Assembly: GCF_000758525.1 (NCBI RefSeq)
Contig: NZ_CP009241.1
Location: 806,001 to 870,000 of the forward strand
DNA length: 64,000 bases
Reading direction: 5' to 3'
Origin: Paenibacillus sp. FSL H7-0357
Lineage (GTDB): Bacteria > Bacillota > Bacilli > Paenibacillales > Paenibacillaceae
Numbering within the stretch: the first letter of the stretch is position 1; every line of letters begins with the position of its first letter. Under the pieces are notes generated by a model. It saw nothing but the letters and a program-made list of their open reading frames with translations. It was not told where the DNA came from and ran no database searches. Below are positions 8,286 to 16,169 of the stretch, in pieces. Made by a program: the position numbers and the translations under genes.

Positions 8286-9074
8286 ATGAGAATTATTATT
8301 TCGCCTGCCAAAAAGATGAAGCCGGACACGGATGTATTCACTAGCCGCCAGATGCCGCAATTTATAAACGAGTCGGAAATTCTACTGGCCACATTAAAAA
8401 AGCTGAACTATGAAGAAGCAAAATCCCTATGGAAATGCAATGATGCTATCACCACGCTGAATGCCCAGCGGATTGAGAATATGGATTTAACCCGCAATTT
8501 GGTACCTGCTCTCTTCGCCTACGAAGGGATTCAGTACCAATACATGGCACCGGGGGTGCTACAAACGGAGGAGCTGGAGTATCTTCAGCAGCATTTACGG
8601 ATCTTGTCGGGGTTCTACGGGATACTCCGGCCGTTTGACGGGGTTGTTCCATACAGACTGGAAATGCAGGCCAAGCTGGCCGGACCGGGCTTCAGTTCGA
8701 TTTATGGATTTTGGGGCAGAAAACTGGCCGATCAGCTTCTTGCGGAGAGCGGCTGCATTCTGAATTTAGCCTCTAAGGAATACAGCAAATGCATTTCCCC
8801 TTATCTGGGCAGAGATGTTCGAATGGTTACTTGTGTATTCGGGCAGCACATCGGTGGTAAGGTGATCGAAAAATCAACCCTGGTCAAGATGGCCCGAGGT
8901 GAAATGGTACGCTTCATGGCTGAGCGGCAAATCAGGTGCGTGGAGGATATCAAAGGGTTTACCGGGTTTGATTTCGAATTTGTGGATGAGTTGTCAAATG
9001 AGAGCACCTATGTGTTTATACAAAAAGTTACGAAAACTGGTGGTAATAAAGTCTGTACAGGAACAGGAAATTGA
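8286..9074 (+). CDS. yaaA: YaaA family peroxide-stress protein (UPF0246)
   Basis: 262 residues starting MRIIISPAKKMK, the hallmark of the YaaA/DUF328 family, with GILRPFDGVVPYRLEM in the middle and GFTGFDFEFV near the end. In E. coli YaaA lowers free intracellular iron during peroxide stress and binds DNA. The Gram-positive members are presumed similar. AAAAGGGAG lies 7 bases before the ATG. It is monocistronic, between two copies of the same terminator-like repeat, and unrelated to its neighbours. Confidence 0.92.
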   Translation: MRIIISPAKKMKPDTDVFTSRQMPQFINESEILLATLKKLNYEEAKSLWKCNDAITTLNAQRIENMDLTRNLVPALFAYEGIQYQYMAPGVLQTEELEYLQQHLRILSGFYGILRPFDGVVPYRLEMQAKLAGPGFSSIYGFWGRKLADQLLAESGCILNLASKEYSKCISPYLGRDVRMVTCVFGQHIGGKVIEKSTLVKMARGEMVRFMAERQIRCVEDIKGFTGFDFEFVDELSNESTYVFIQKVTKTGGNKVCTGTGN

Positions 9075-9094
9075 TTGAAGGAATTAAAACAGTT

Positions 9095-9173
9095 AAAAAG
9101 CTCAAGCCTGCGGCTATATGCCCGGTGCTTGAGCTTTTTGCTGCAATAGACCCGTTCACCCGTACTTATTTAT
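9095..9173 (+). repeat. Direct repeat copy 2 with terminator hairpin
   Basis: AAAAAGCTCAAGC (9095-9107) and GCTTGAGCTTTTT (9127-9139) form the terminator of yaaA. This is the second copy of the repeat at 8080-8158, in the same orientation and about 1,015 bp away. Confidence 0.8.
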
Positions 9174-9185
9174 AAGCGCTTATAA
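9170..9185. promoter_or_regulatory. Perfect 16-bp palindrome upstream of araC-gyrI gene
   Basis: TTATAAGCGCTTATAA is a perfect palindrome 62 bases before the AraC-type gene and overlaps a TATAAT box at 9181-9186. Another TATAAT lies at 9201-9206. It is a plausible operator for autoregulation. The binding protein is not known. Confidence 0.35.
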
Positions 9186-9247
9186 TGGATGCAAATAATG
9201 TATAATTTTAGTAAACAATAAATACATAGATATTGGGGAATTGATAG

Positions 9248-10165
9248 ATGAATAATGACTATTTGAATAGAATTGATAACGTAATTAAATACATTAAGGA
9301 AAATAGCAATCAAAAACTCACTCTCGATATATTGGCTGGCGTTTCAAATTTTTCGAAATATCATTTTACAAGAATATTTACCTCTATAGTCGGTGTGACT
9401 CCAGTTGCGTTTGTAAATCAAGAGCGTTTACAAAAGGCTGTTTATCTTTTGGCTGAAACTAATAAGACTATTCTAGAAATTTCAAATCAATGCGGTTTCG
9501 AATCGGTGTCCACCTTCAATGCGCTCTTTAAGAAGCACTATGGCAAGACCCCAAGGGACGTTAGAAATAGTGTAAGGGAGAATAGCAATATTTCATTACA
9601 CTTCAGCAATAAGCAAGAAGAGTTCTCTCAGCTTGAGGCTTACAATGGGATTGGGAGAAATCACATTCTGAAGAGGGCGTGGGAAAACGTGATCACAATC
9701 AAAGAACTTCCTGAATATGAAGTGGCATATGTTAGGCATGTCGGGAGTTACTTGGATACTCATGTTGCATGGGACAAGTTGGGACGTTGGGCAAGCTGGC
9801 AGGGACTTACTCCGAACAATCATTATTTTATCGGAATATCGTTGGATGATGGAAATCTCGTAGAAGAATTTGCTTGCCGATACGATGCTTGTGTCACATT
9901 ACCAAGTGGATTCGAGAGATCCGGACATACAAAACATGTGGAATTCAAAACACTATCCGGTGGAATGTATGCTGTATATCCATACTACGACACAATCGAT
10001 AAATTTGTTCTCGCCTATCAAAATGTATTCAGTCTATGGTTACCGGACAGTGAGTATGATGCCGACGATAGGCCATGCCTCGAATTCTGTATGAATGATC
10101 CTGCTAAGGATAAGGAAGGGAAATGTAAAGTGGATTTATATATACCGGTCAAGAAGAGAATTTAA
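9248..10165 (+). CDS. AraC-family regulator with C-terminal GyrI-like effector domain
   Basis: 305 residues. The AraC double helix-turn-helix is N-terminal (residues 10-110: LDILAGVSNFSKYHFTRIF, ISNQCGFESVSTFNALFKKHYGKTP). A GyrI/BmrR-type small-molecule binding domain fills residues 150-305. Proteins of this order (Rob/SoxS-like HTH plus GyrI) sense hydrophobic or cationic compounds. The gene is AT-rich compared with its flanks. Only 26 bases separate it from the kinase-acetyltransferase gene, which suggests a co-transcribed resistance-type cassette. Confidence 0.88.
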   Translation: MNNDYLNRIDNVIKYIKENSNQKLTLDILAGVSNFSKYHFTRIFTSIVGVTPVAFVNQERLQKAVYLLAETNKTILEISNQCGFESVSTFNALFKKHYGKTPRDVRNSVRENSNISLHFSNKQEEFSQLEAYNGIGRNHILKRAWENVITIKELPEYEVAYVRHVGSYLDTHVAWDKLGRWASWQGLTPNNHYFIGISLDDGNLVEEFACRYDACVTLPSGFERSGHTKHVEFKTLSGGMYAVYPYYDTIDKFVLAYQNVFSLWLPDSEYDADDRPCLEFCMNDPAKDKEGKCKVDLYIPVKKRI

Positions 10166-10191
10166 ATAACCATATGGAAGGAAGATGATGA

Positions 10192-11661
10192 TTGGGATCT
10201 CCTATAGGGATCGTGGATTGGGTAGAAAAAAATGAAAATATGGATGAATTATTAAAGCAAGAAGAGACCTTAACCACACATGTAATGGATCATGGCTTTG
10301 AAGCTGAAGTTATGAAGATAAGTTCAGATAAAGAGAGCTTTGTATTGAAAGTATGGAATAAGAGCTCAAGACCTGATGTTAGTTTTCAATTTCATTTATT
10401 GAATGCCCTTTTTGAAAGAGGATTATCAGTCTCTAAGCCATTGGGCTGGGGGGTAAATCCAAATGCAGATAAGGTGCTGTTGACTACCTTTGACGGGATG
10501 CCGGTTAATGAACTGAATGAAAAGAAAATGATTGATATTGCGAATATATTATCAAGGATACATCAAATTCATGTAGAAGAGATTGGAAATATACATCTTC
10601 CCAAGTACGATTTCATTGATTATTTTTTTCCTGGAGTAAGGGAACAGGATGACTTGAATAGCGCATTAATTTCTCTTGTGCATATCAGTCAAATCAAGCT
10701 GGATCGGATCATTCATGGTGATTTCCATTTAGGAAATATTCTAGAGGAAAATGACCGATACACCGTAATTGATTGGACGAACGGACAATTAGGGGATTCC
10801 AGATATGATTTTGCGTGGTCACTTACTCTACAAAAAATATACATCTCAGAGCGATATGCACATGTGTTTCGTTCCGCTTATCTGTTAGATAATGATATTC
10901 AGCAGAATGAGTTTGAAGTTTTTGAGGCGTTGGCTTGTCTTAGGTGGATATTACTTCATAGAAACGGTGGCGTACCCAAAGGGATTAATACGATAGAGAG
11001 GGTAAAAGGGTTAATAGCCAAAAATTCATTCTTAAAAGAGCTGGAGTTTAGAGATTTATCAATTAAAAAGAAGATTTGGAGCGGTGACGGAATGAACATT
11101 GAAGCAGTTTATGAGCAGTTTCCTAGCCTGAAGTCAGATAATTTCGTATTGAAGAAGATTGAAGATCATCATCTTGAGGAAGTTTTTGAAATCTATAACA
11201 ATGACAAAGTATTTGAATACTGTGGCATAATACCCAAACACAATAAAGATACTGTAAAAAATATGATTGGCCATTTTGAGAGAGATTATAATAAAAGGTC
11301 AAGGGTTAAATGGGGGGTATTCGCCAGCCCTGAACCCGATCGGTTGCTTGGAATTATTGAAGCTGCCGACTTTAATCAAAAGGTAAATGCTGTGACGATT
11401 GGCTACTTTTTATCGGAAGCACATTGGGGCAAAGGTATTGCTAGCGAAGCGTTAAAAATATTAATCGATTTTTTGTTTATGGATGTCAACGTCAACAGAA
11501 TTCAAGCTGAAGTGATGCCACTAAATGAGACTTCAAAGAAGGTATTATTGAAGAATGGCTTCATCAAAGAAGGAACATTAAGACAAGCGACACTATGGGC
11601 AGGTAAAGGAATCATCGATTTAGAGATATACAGTATTTTAAAAGAAGAATATGTAAAATGA
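10192..11661 (+). CDS. Bifunctional APH-like kinase / GNAT acetyltransferase fusion
   Basis: 489 residues. Residues 25-280 are an aminoglycoside-phosphotransferase/choline-kinase fold with HGDFHLGN at 175-182 (catalytic Asp177) and IDW at 193-195 (metal-binding Asp194). Residues 301-489 are a RimJ/RimL-type GNAT acetyltransferase with GYFLSEAHWGKGIASEAL and a C-terminal LLKNGFIKEGTLRQA. The start is taken as the TTG at 10192 (GGAAGGAAG upstream). The nearby ATGs at 10185 and 10188 are out of frame, and the in-frame ATG is at 10240. Residue 301 is a Met with upstream purines, so a separate acetyltransferase product is conceivable. AT-rich. Substrates are unknown; a drug-modifying role is an inference from the domains. 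Confidence 0.85.
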   Translation: MGSPIGIVDWVEKNENMDELLKQEETLTTHVMDHGFEAEVMKISSDKESFVLKVWNKSSRPDVSFQFHLLNALFERGLSVSKPLGWGVNPNADKVLLTTFDGMPVNELNEKKMIDIANILSRIHQIHVEEIGNIHLPKYDFIDYFFPGVREQDDLNSALISLVHISQIKLDRIIHGDFHLGNILEENDRYTVIDWTNGQLGDSRYDFAWSLTLQKIYISERYAHVFRSAYLLDNDIQQNEFEVFEALACLRWILLHRNGGVPKGINTIERVKGLIAKNSFLKELEFRDLSIKKKIWSGDGMNIEAVYEQFPSLKSDNFVLKKIEDHHLEEVFEIYNNDKVFEYCGIIPKHNKDTVKNMIGHFERDYNKRSRVKWGVFASPEPDRLLGIIEAADFNQKVNAVTIGYFLSEAHWGKGIASEALKILIDFLFMDVNVNRIQAEVMPLNETSKKVLLKNGFIKEGTLRQATLWAGKGIIDLEIYSILKEEYVK

Positions 11662-11705
11662 TAAAAAGCTTCTCCAATCGGGTTCCATGCCAGTGGAGAC
11701 AACAG

Positions 11706-11734
11706 GAAGCACCGGCCTTTCAGGCCGGTGCTTC
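11706..11734. terminator. Bidirectional terminator
   Basis: GAAGCACCGGCC-TTTCA-GGCCGGTGCTTC is a 12-bp perfect stem between the convergent fusion gene and the end of the six-gene minus-strand operon. Confidence 0.85.
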
Positions 11735-11740
11735 ACTCTG

Positions 11741-13192
11741 TTAATTTTGTTCTTTCTCCCCGCTTAACAGCTTGTCTATCACAAGAACCGCCTTAACATA
11801 AATCTGGAAGGCCTCCCATATGGTCTCCAAATACATGGCCTCGTCCGGCTGGTGACCTCCTCCTCTTCCGGCAGGAAAAGGGGAGGGCTTGTCCCGGCGC
11901 AGAGGGCCGAAGGCTGCTGCCCGTGGCAGCCATCTGGCGTGGGTAATGCCGCCCATGGCATAAGTGGGCTGGTTGGTGCCCAGCTCCCGGTTGGCCAGAT
12001 CACATAGGGCCGCCGCAATGGGATCATCCGGGGCGATATAATGCGGCGGACTATCCTCCGTGCGGGTCAGCCGCATACCGTAACGGGCGGCCGCCTCTTC
12101 CAGCAACTGCTGTATACCGCTTTTCTCCTGGGTAACCCCGTAGCGGATGTCGCATAACAGGCGAAGCCTGCCGTTTTCCATATGGACGGCCGCATTGACT
12201 GTGGCTTCTCCCGACAGGTCACGGAAGGCGATGCCCAAGCCATGCCCGTAAGGACTGGCGAAGCATTCCTGCACGAAAGCCAGCGCCCGCTGCGTCCGGC
12301 TGCCCCGAACCAGCCCATGGGCGGCAAGAGCGGCTGCCAGCTTCACGGCAGCATTGTCCGTGCCATCGGGAAAGGCGGCATGTCCCGCTTTTCCCGATGC
12401 CGTAATGCGGATGCCCTCCGGCAGAGCCTCAACCGTGAAGGAACCGGGCAGCACCTGTCTTGCATGATCCGGGTCCACGTCCTGCAAGATTGCCGAGGCG
12501 GCTGCGGGAACCACATTATATTCGGTCCCGCCGCTAAAGGCCAGCAGGTTGCCGTCTGCCACTTCACCTTCGAAATCGGCACGCAGCATTCCCTTTTCGG
12601 CAAAGCACAGGGGAAAATAGGCGTCAGGCACAATCCCGAACAGAGGAGGCTCATGCCGGGACAGGAAGTGACGGATATCGCGCATGCCGTTTTCCTCATT
12701 GCAGCCGAGAAACAGATACAGCCCGTGCTGGAGGGGCAGCTTGCTGTCAGCAAAAAATTTCAGCACATAAAGCGCCGCCACAGCCGCCGCTTTATTATCC
12801 ATGGCCCCACGTCCAAATAGGTAGCCATCCCGTACAAAGGGCTCGTAAGCCGGGAAGCTCCAGTCCCCGCCCTCCGGCACCACGTCCAGATGGGCGAAAA
12901 ATCCGATGCTTCCCCGCTCCGAAGCTGCCAATTCCCCTTTGACACCGTAGCCGTCAAAGTCCGTCACTTCCAGCTTCTCCCGCTGCATGAGCCGGATGGC
13001 TTCGTCCAGGACAGAGCTGCAGCCTTCGCCGAAGGGCTGGGAGCTTCCGGGATTGTAAGCCAGGCCTTCGCTGTTGATGCGGATGAGCCCTTTGGCATCC
13101 TTGATCATGGCTTCCTGGTTTGCCTCAAGAAACTGAGAAATGTGCCAGTCCAGTTCCTGGCTGCTCTTCATCTCCATAGAGCTTGGCTTCAT
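11741..13192 (-). CDS. M20 family metallo-dipeptidase (PepV/Sapep type)
   Basis: 483 residues, the usual size for PepV/Sapep dipeptidases. Metal ligands of the M20 fold are visible: His101 in HLDVVPEG, Asp132 in GRGAMDNK, the catalytic/ligand Glu pair in GCNEENG (166-167), Asp190 in VPDAYFP and a late His in GGITHARW. It is a cytoplasmic Mn/Zn peptidase cleaving dipeptides or related amide bonds. Its ATG overlaps the aldo/keto reductase stop by 4 bases, so it is translationally coupled as the last gene of the metNIQ-led operon. It could process a transported peptide-like or N-acyl amino acid substrate (inference). Confidence 0.9.
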   Translation of the reverse strand: MKPSSMEMKSSQELDWHISQFLEANQEAMIKDAKGLIRINSEGLAYNPGSSQPFGEGCSSVLDEAIRLMQREKLEVTDFDGYGVKGELAASERGSIGFFAHLDVVPEGGDWSFPAYEPFVRDGYLFGRGAMDNKAAAVAALYVLKFFADSKLPLQHGLYLFLGCNEENGMRDIRHFLSRHEPPLFGIVPDAYFPLCFAEKGMLRADFEGEVADGNLLAFSGGTEYNVVPAAASAILQDVDPDHARQVLPGSFTVEALPEGIRITASGKAGHAAFPDGTDNAAVKLAAALAAHGLVRGSRTQRALAFVQECFASPYGHGLGIAFRDLSGEATVNAAVHMENGRLRLLCDIRYGVTQEKSGIQQLLEEAAARYGMRLTRTEDSPPHYIAPDDPIAAALCDLANRELGTNQPTYAMGGITHARWLPRAAAFGPLRRDKPSPFPAGRGGGHQPDEAMYLETIWEAFQIYVKAVLVIDKLLSGEKEQN

Positions 13193-14193
13193 CGGCCCTG
13201 CCCGGCAGCCGTAAGATGCAGCCGGTTAAGCCGGCGGTCGATTTCCTCTATAGCACCGTCCGGGAAACGGAAGTCTGCTCCGGCCAGATTTTCATGCAGG
13301 TGGCGTTCCTTGCGGATGCCCAGAATTACATTCACATGCTCATGCTTGGCCCGCAAATATGCCACTGCCAGAGAGCTGGTGGAGATGCCGAATTCCAGCG
13401 CAAATCCCTCGAGCTCCCGGGCGAAATCAACGGCCAGCAGGAAAGCTTCTCCTTGCCACCAGCGGTCATTGTGCCGGGGATCGTCCTGGGGCAGTTGGTA
13501 ATCCTTGCCGATGTGCCCGCTAAGAAGACCCTGGGCCAACGGGGAATACGCATGGAAGCTGATGCCATTGTCCTTGCACAGAGGCAGCACATCCGCCTCC
13601 GCCTCTCTGGACAACATGTTGTATTTCTTCTGTACAATGGAAATTTCCCCGTGCCCGATATAGCTTTGAATATGATGGGGTTCGCAGTTTGATGCACCGA
13701 TGGCCCGTATTTTCCCTTCCTTCTTCAGCTCCATCAAGGTACCGATGGTTTCCTCAATAGGCGTCAGGAACGGCTCCATGGCCGGGTTATGAGTATAGTA
13801 AATATCGATGTAATCTGTACCCAGCCGCTTCAGGCTCTCCTCTACTTCAATGCGGATGACACGGGGGCTAAGGTTGCGCTTGACCCGGCGCCCCTCCCAG
13901 GTGAAGCGGTAGCTGCCTTCCTCATCACCCCACCACAGCCCGCATTTGGTAGACAGGATCACCTTGTCGCGTCTTCCCTTGATAGCTTGTCCAACGATTT
14001 CCTCACTGTGGCCGAAGCCGTACACGGGCGCCGTATCGATGCAGTTGATGCCTGCATCCAGTGCCGCATGGATGGCCCGGATGGATTCCCCATCGTCCGT
14101 GTCCGGGAACTGGAAGCCCCCGCCCATGCCAAAAGCGCCCAGAGTCAGGACCGAAGCCTCGATTCCACTACTGCCGATTTGCATTGTTTTCAT
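13189..14193 (-). CDS. Aldo/keto reductase
   Basis: 334 residues with the AKR barrel and complete catalytic tetrad: Asp53 and Tyr58 (IDTAPVYGFGHSEEIVG), Lys83 (ILSTKCG) and His134 (YYTHNP). The NADPH-binding end is IGASNCEPHH plus the GIRKERHLHENL segment. It resembles the Tas/YghZ and L-fucose-dehydrogenase-like branch. Cytoplasmic NAD(P)H-dependent reduction of a carbonyl, or oxidation of a sugar, is expected. It lies between the tautomerase (11-base gap) and the dipeptidase (4-base overlap). Confidence 0.9.
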   Translation of the reverse strand: MKTMQIGSSGIEASVLTLGAFGMGGGFQFPDTDDGESIRAIHAALDAGINCIDTAPVYGFGHSEEIVGQAIKGRRDKVILSTKCGLWWGDEEGSYRFTWEGRRVKRNLSPRVIRIEVEESLKRLGTDYIDIYYTHNPAMEPFLTPIEETIGTLMELKKEGKIRAIGASNCEPHHIQSYIGHGEISIVQKKYNMLSREAEADVLPLCKDNGISFHAYSPLAQGLLSGHIGKDYQLPQDDPRHNDRWWQGEAFLLAVDFARELEGFALEFGISTSSLAVAYLRAKHEHVNVILGIRKERHLHENLAGADFRFPDGAIEEIDRRLNRLHLTAAGQGR

Positions 14194-14204
14194 AGCGCCG
14201 CTCC

Positions 14205-14570
14205 TTAAGCCTGGACCTGGTCCAGCCGCAGCTGGCCGCCTACGCCCACATTTTCATCTCCGTGTTCCTTAATAATGACGATGGTCTTCACGTTCACTCC
14301 GGCCAGTACCCGCTCCGCTGTAAGCTGGATGTTGCGGACAAGGGCACGCTTGGCTTCCACAGGTTTGCCCGGGGCTGTGTACACGAAGAAGGTAATCTCC
14401 TCGTAATCCTTCGGCGTGCTGTTGCTGCGCGGAAACTCCTGCAGGGTGATGGATTTCAGCTGGGGCGGAAGCTGCAGTGATTCCGTTACGGCGGTGCCGA
14501 TTTCCTCTACAAAACGTTTTTTGTGAGCCTCATTCAGGGATGTGTTTGCCAAAACGATTACAGTTGCCAT
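14205..14570 (-). CDS. Tautomerase-superfamily-like protein without N-terminal proline
   Basis: 121 residues with a beta-alpha-beta pattern: MATVIVLANTSLNEAHKKRFVEEIGTAVTESLQLPP, then the repeat-like VKTIVIIKEHG. This is typical of 4-oxalocrotonate tautomerase/MIF-superfamily proteins. The family base, Pro at position 2 after Met removal, is replaced by Ala here, so ordinary tautomerase chemistry is doubtful. The start has GGAGAA just upstream. It sits between metQ and the aldo/keto reductase. The assignment is by overall pattern, so confidence is moderate. Confidence 0.65.
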   Translation of the reverse strand: MATVIVLANTSLNEAHKKRFVEEIGTAVTESLQLPPQLKSITLQEFPRSNSTPKDYEEITFFVYTAPGKPVEAKRALVRNIQLTAERVLAGVNVKTIVIIKEHGDENVGVGGQLRLDQVQA

Positions 14571-14615
14571 TTGGATCAGTTCTCCTTTTATATATAAGAT
14601 TTTAGTAGTGCCGGA

Positions 14616-15449
14616 TTATGAGTTGTAAGGCTTTTTCACACCGCTATAGGTTTCTAGCAGCCATTCCGCATACTCCTTGGAGGACAGAATGTTCACAACC
14701 TTATCCAGCCATTCCTTGTTTTGTTCTTCCGTGTCTTTATTGATAGCGAGAACGATACCCCCGTACTGCTTGTAAACCTCTGGGGTTTCCTGAAGCAGCG
14801 CCGTATCGATGGTGACCTCGGGATCTTTCATTTGATACACGGTAATGGAGGGAGCGGTCATGGCATCCAGATCAGCAAATGCGCCTACCCGGCTCCGGGG
14901 ATCAATTTCTACGAAATTGAGCTTTTTCTTATTTTCTGTAATATCCAGCAGGGTTGGCAGATCTACACCCTCACGGAGCTTGATCAGGCCGTTGGTGGCA
15001 AGCAGCTGCAGTTCCCGGGCCCGGTTGGCGGAATCGTTGGCGATGCCGATTTTGGCACCTTCCGGAAGGCTGTCTAAGCTTTTGTGTTTTTTAGATACAA
15101 AAACCACAGGAGTCGTATAGATATTAGGACCATAGGTAATCAGGTTCGTACCATTGCTTTGGTTGAAGCTGGTCAGGTACTTCTCATTCTGAAAGTAGTT
15201 GGCGTCAATTTCGCCTTCCGCTGTGGCATTGTTCAGCGCGATGTTGTCGTTAAACACCTTCACCTCAATGTCATAGCCTTCGGTCTTCAGCTTTTCGGCC
15301 ACGTAATCGATATCCGGCTGCTCACGGGCGATAACTCCGATGACGATTTGTTTGGACTGGTCACCGGAGGCGCTTTTGCCGCAGCCCGCCAACACCGACA
15401 GGGCAAGGACGATGACCAGCGACAGAGCGGTGAAGGACATTTTTTTCAT
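14616..15449 (-). CDS. metQ: MetQ/NlpA-family substrate-binding lipoprotein
   Basis: 277 residues. Signal peptide residues 1-22 end in the lipobox LAGC (Cys23). The mature part has IVIGVIAREQPDI, EGEIDANYFQNEKYL and IGIANDSANRARELQLL, all characteristic of MetQ/NlpA lipoproteins. It is tethered outside the membrane and delivers substrate to the MetI permease. The family mostly binds methionine, but variants bind dipeptides or other amino acids, and the neighbouring dipeptidase and reductase leave that open. It is co-directional with metI after 42 bases. Confidence 0.92.
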   Translation of the reverse strand: MKKMSFTALSLVIVLALSVLAGCGKSASGDQSKQIVIGVIAREQPDIDYVAEKLKTEGYDIEVKVFNDNIALNNATAEGEIDANYFQNEKYLTSFNQSNGTNLITYGPNIYTTPVVFVSKKHKSLDSLPEGAKIGIANDSANRARELQLLATNGLIKLREGVDLPTLLDITENKKKLNFVEIDPRSRVGAFADLDAMTAPSITVYQMKDPEVTIDTALLQETPEVYKQYGGIVLAINKDTEEQNKEWLDKVVNILSSKEYAEWLLETYSGVKKPYNS

Positions 15450-15491
15450 AAAAGCATACCTCTTTTCTTGGGATTGGTTTGGAATAAAAGC

Positions 15492-16169
15492 TTACTTTAG
15501 CTTTCGATAAAGAAAATTGCCGCCGAACTGGATGAACTGCACGATAATAATGAGAATGACCACAGTGCTGTACATGATGGTATCGTTGAAGTTCTGGTAG
15601 CCGTAGGTCAGCGCCACCGCTCCCAGTCCTCCAGCGCCGACTGTGCCGGCCATGGCCGTAAAGCCCAGCAGGGAAACATACCCTAAAGTCAGATGGGATA
15701 CGATGGACGGAATGGATTCACTTACAATGACATGGAATGTAATTTGCCAATCAGAGGCACCAAAGGATTTGGCCGCCTCGATCAGGCTGGGATTAACTTC
15801 CTTGAAGCAGCCCTCCAGAAGTCTGGCGATAAGCGGAGAGCCCACAATGGTTATGGAAAAAATAGCCGCCGTGGTTCCGATGGTCGTGCCCACCACAAGC
15901 CGAGTCAGCGGAATGATGGTAATAATAAGAATGATAAAGGGCACGGAGCGGAGCACGTTGATAATGGCGCTTATGGTTTCGTACACCAGCCGGTTGGGTC
16001 TGAGCCCGTTCACATCGGTGGTAATAAGGATAAGCGCCAGCACAAAGCCGAAGAAGGTGCAGGTGACGACTGTGCCGCCCAGCATGATAAGCGTTTCGCG
16101 CAAGCCGGGCAAAATGATGCGGTCCAAAATGGTCTGGAAATCGTACTGGTAAATTACACTCTCCTCCAT
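15492..16169 (-). CDS. metI: MetI-type ABC transporter permease
   Basis: 225 residues with five hydrophobic helices and the permease EAA loop near residues 130-150 (PSLIEAAKSFGASDWQITFHVI). It forms the membrane channel of a MetNIQ-type importer. The first 16 bases overlap the 3-prime end of metN, so it is translationally coupled. Confidence 0.92.
   Translation of the reverse strand: MEESVIYQYDFQTILDRIILPGLRETLIMLGGTVVTCTFFGFVLALILITTDVNGLRPNRLVYETISAIINVLRSVPFIILIITIIPLTRLVVGTTIGTTAAIFSITIVGSPLIARLLEGCFKEVNPSLIEAAKSFGASDWQITFHVIVSESIPSIVSHLTLGYVSLLGFTAMAGTVGAGGLGAVALTYGYQNFNDTIMYSTVVILIIIVQFIQFGGNFLYRKLK

Noticed and set aside
12182..12820. 212-codon plus-strand frame in the GC-rich dipeptidase gene
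   Set aside because: Long antisense frames are expected in GC-rich coding DNA. The minus-strand gene carries all M20 metal ligands.
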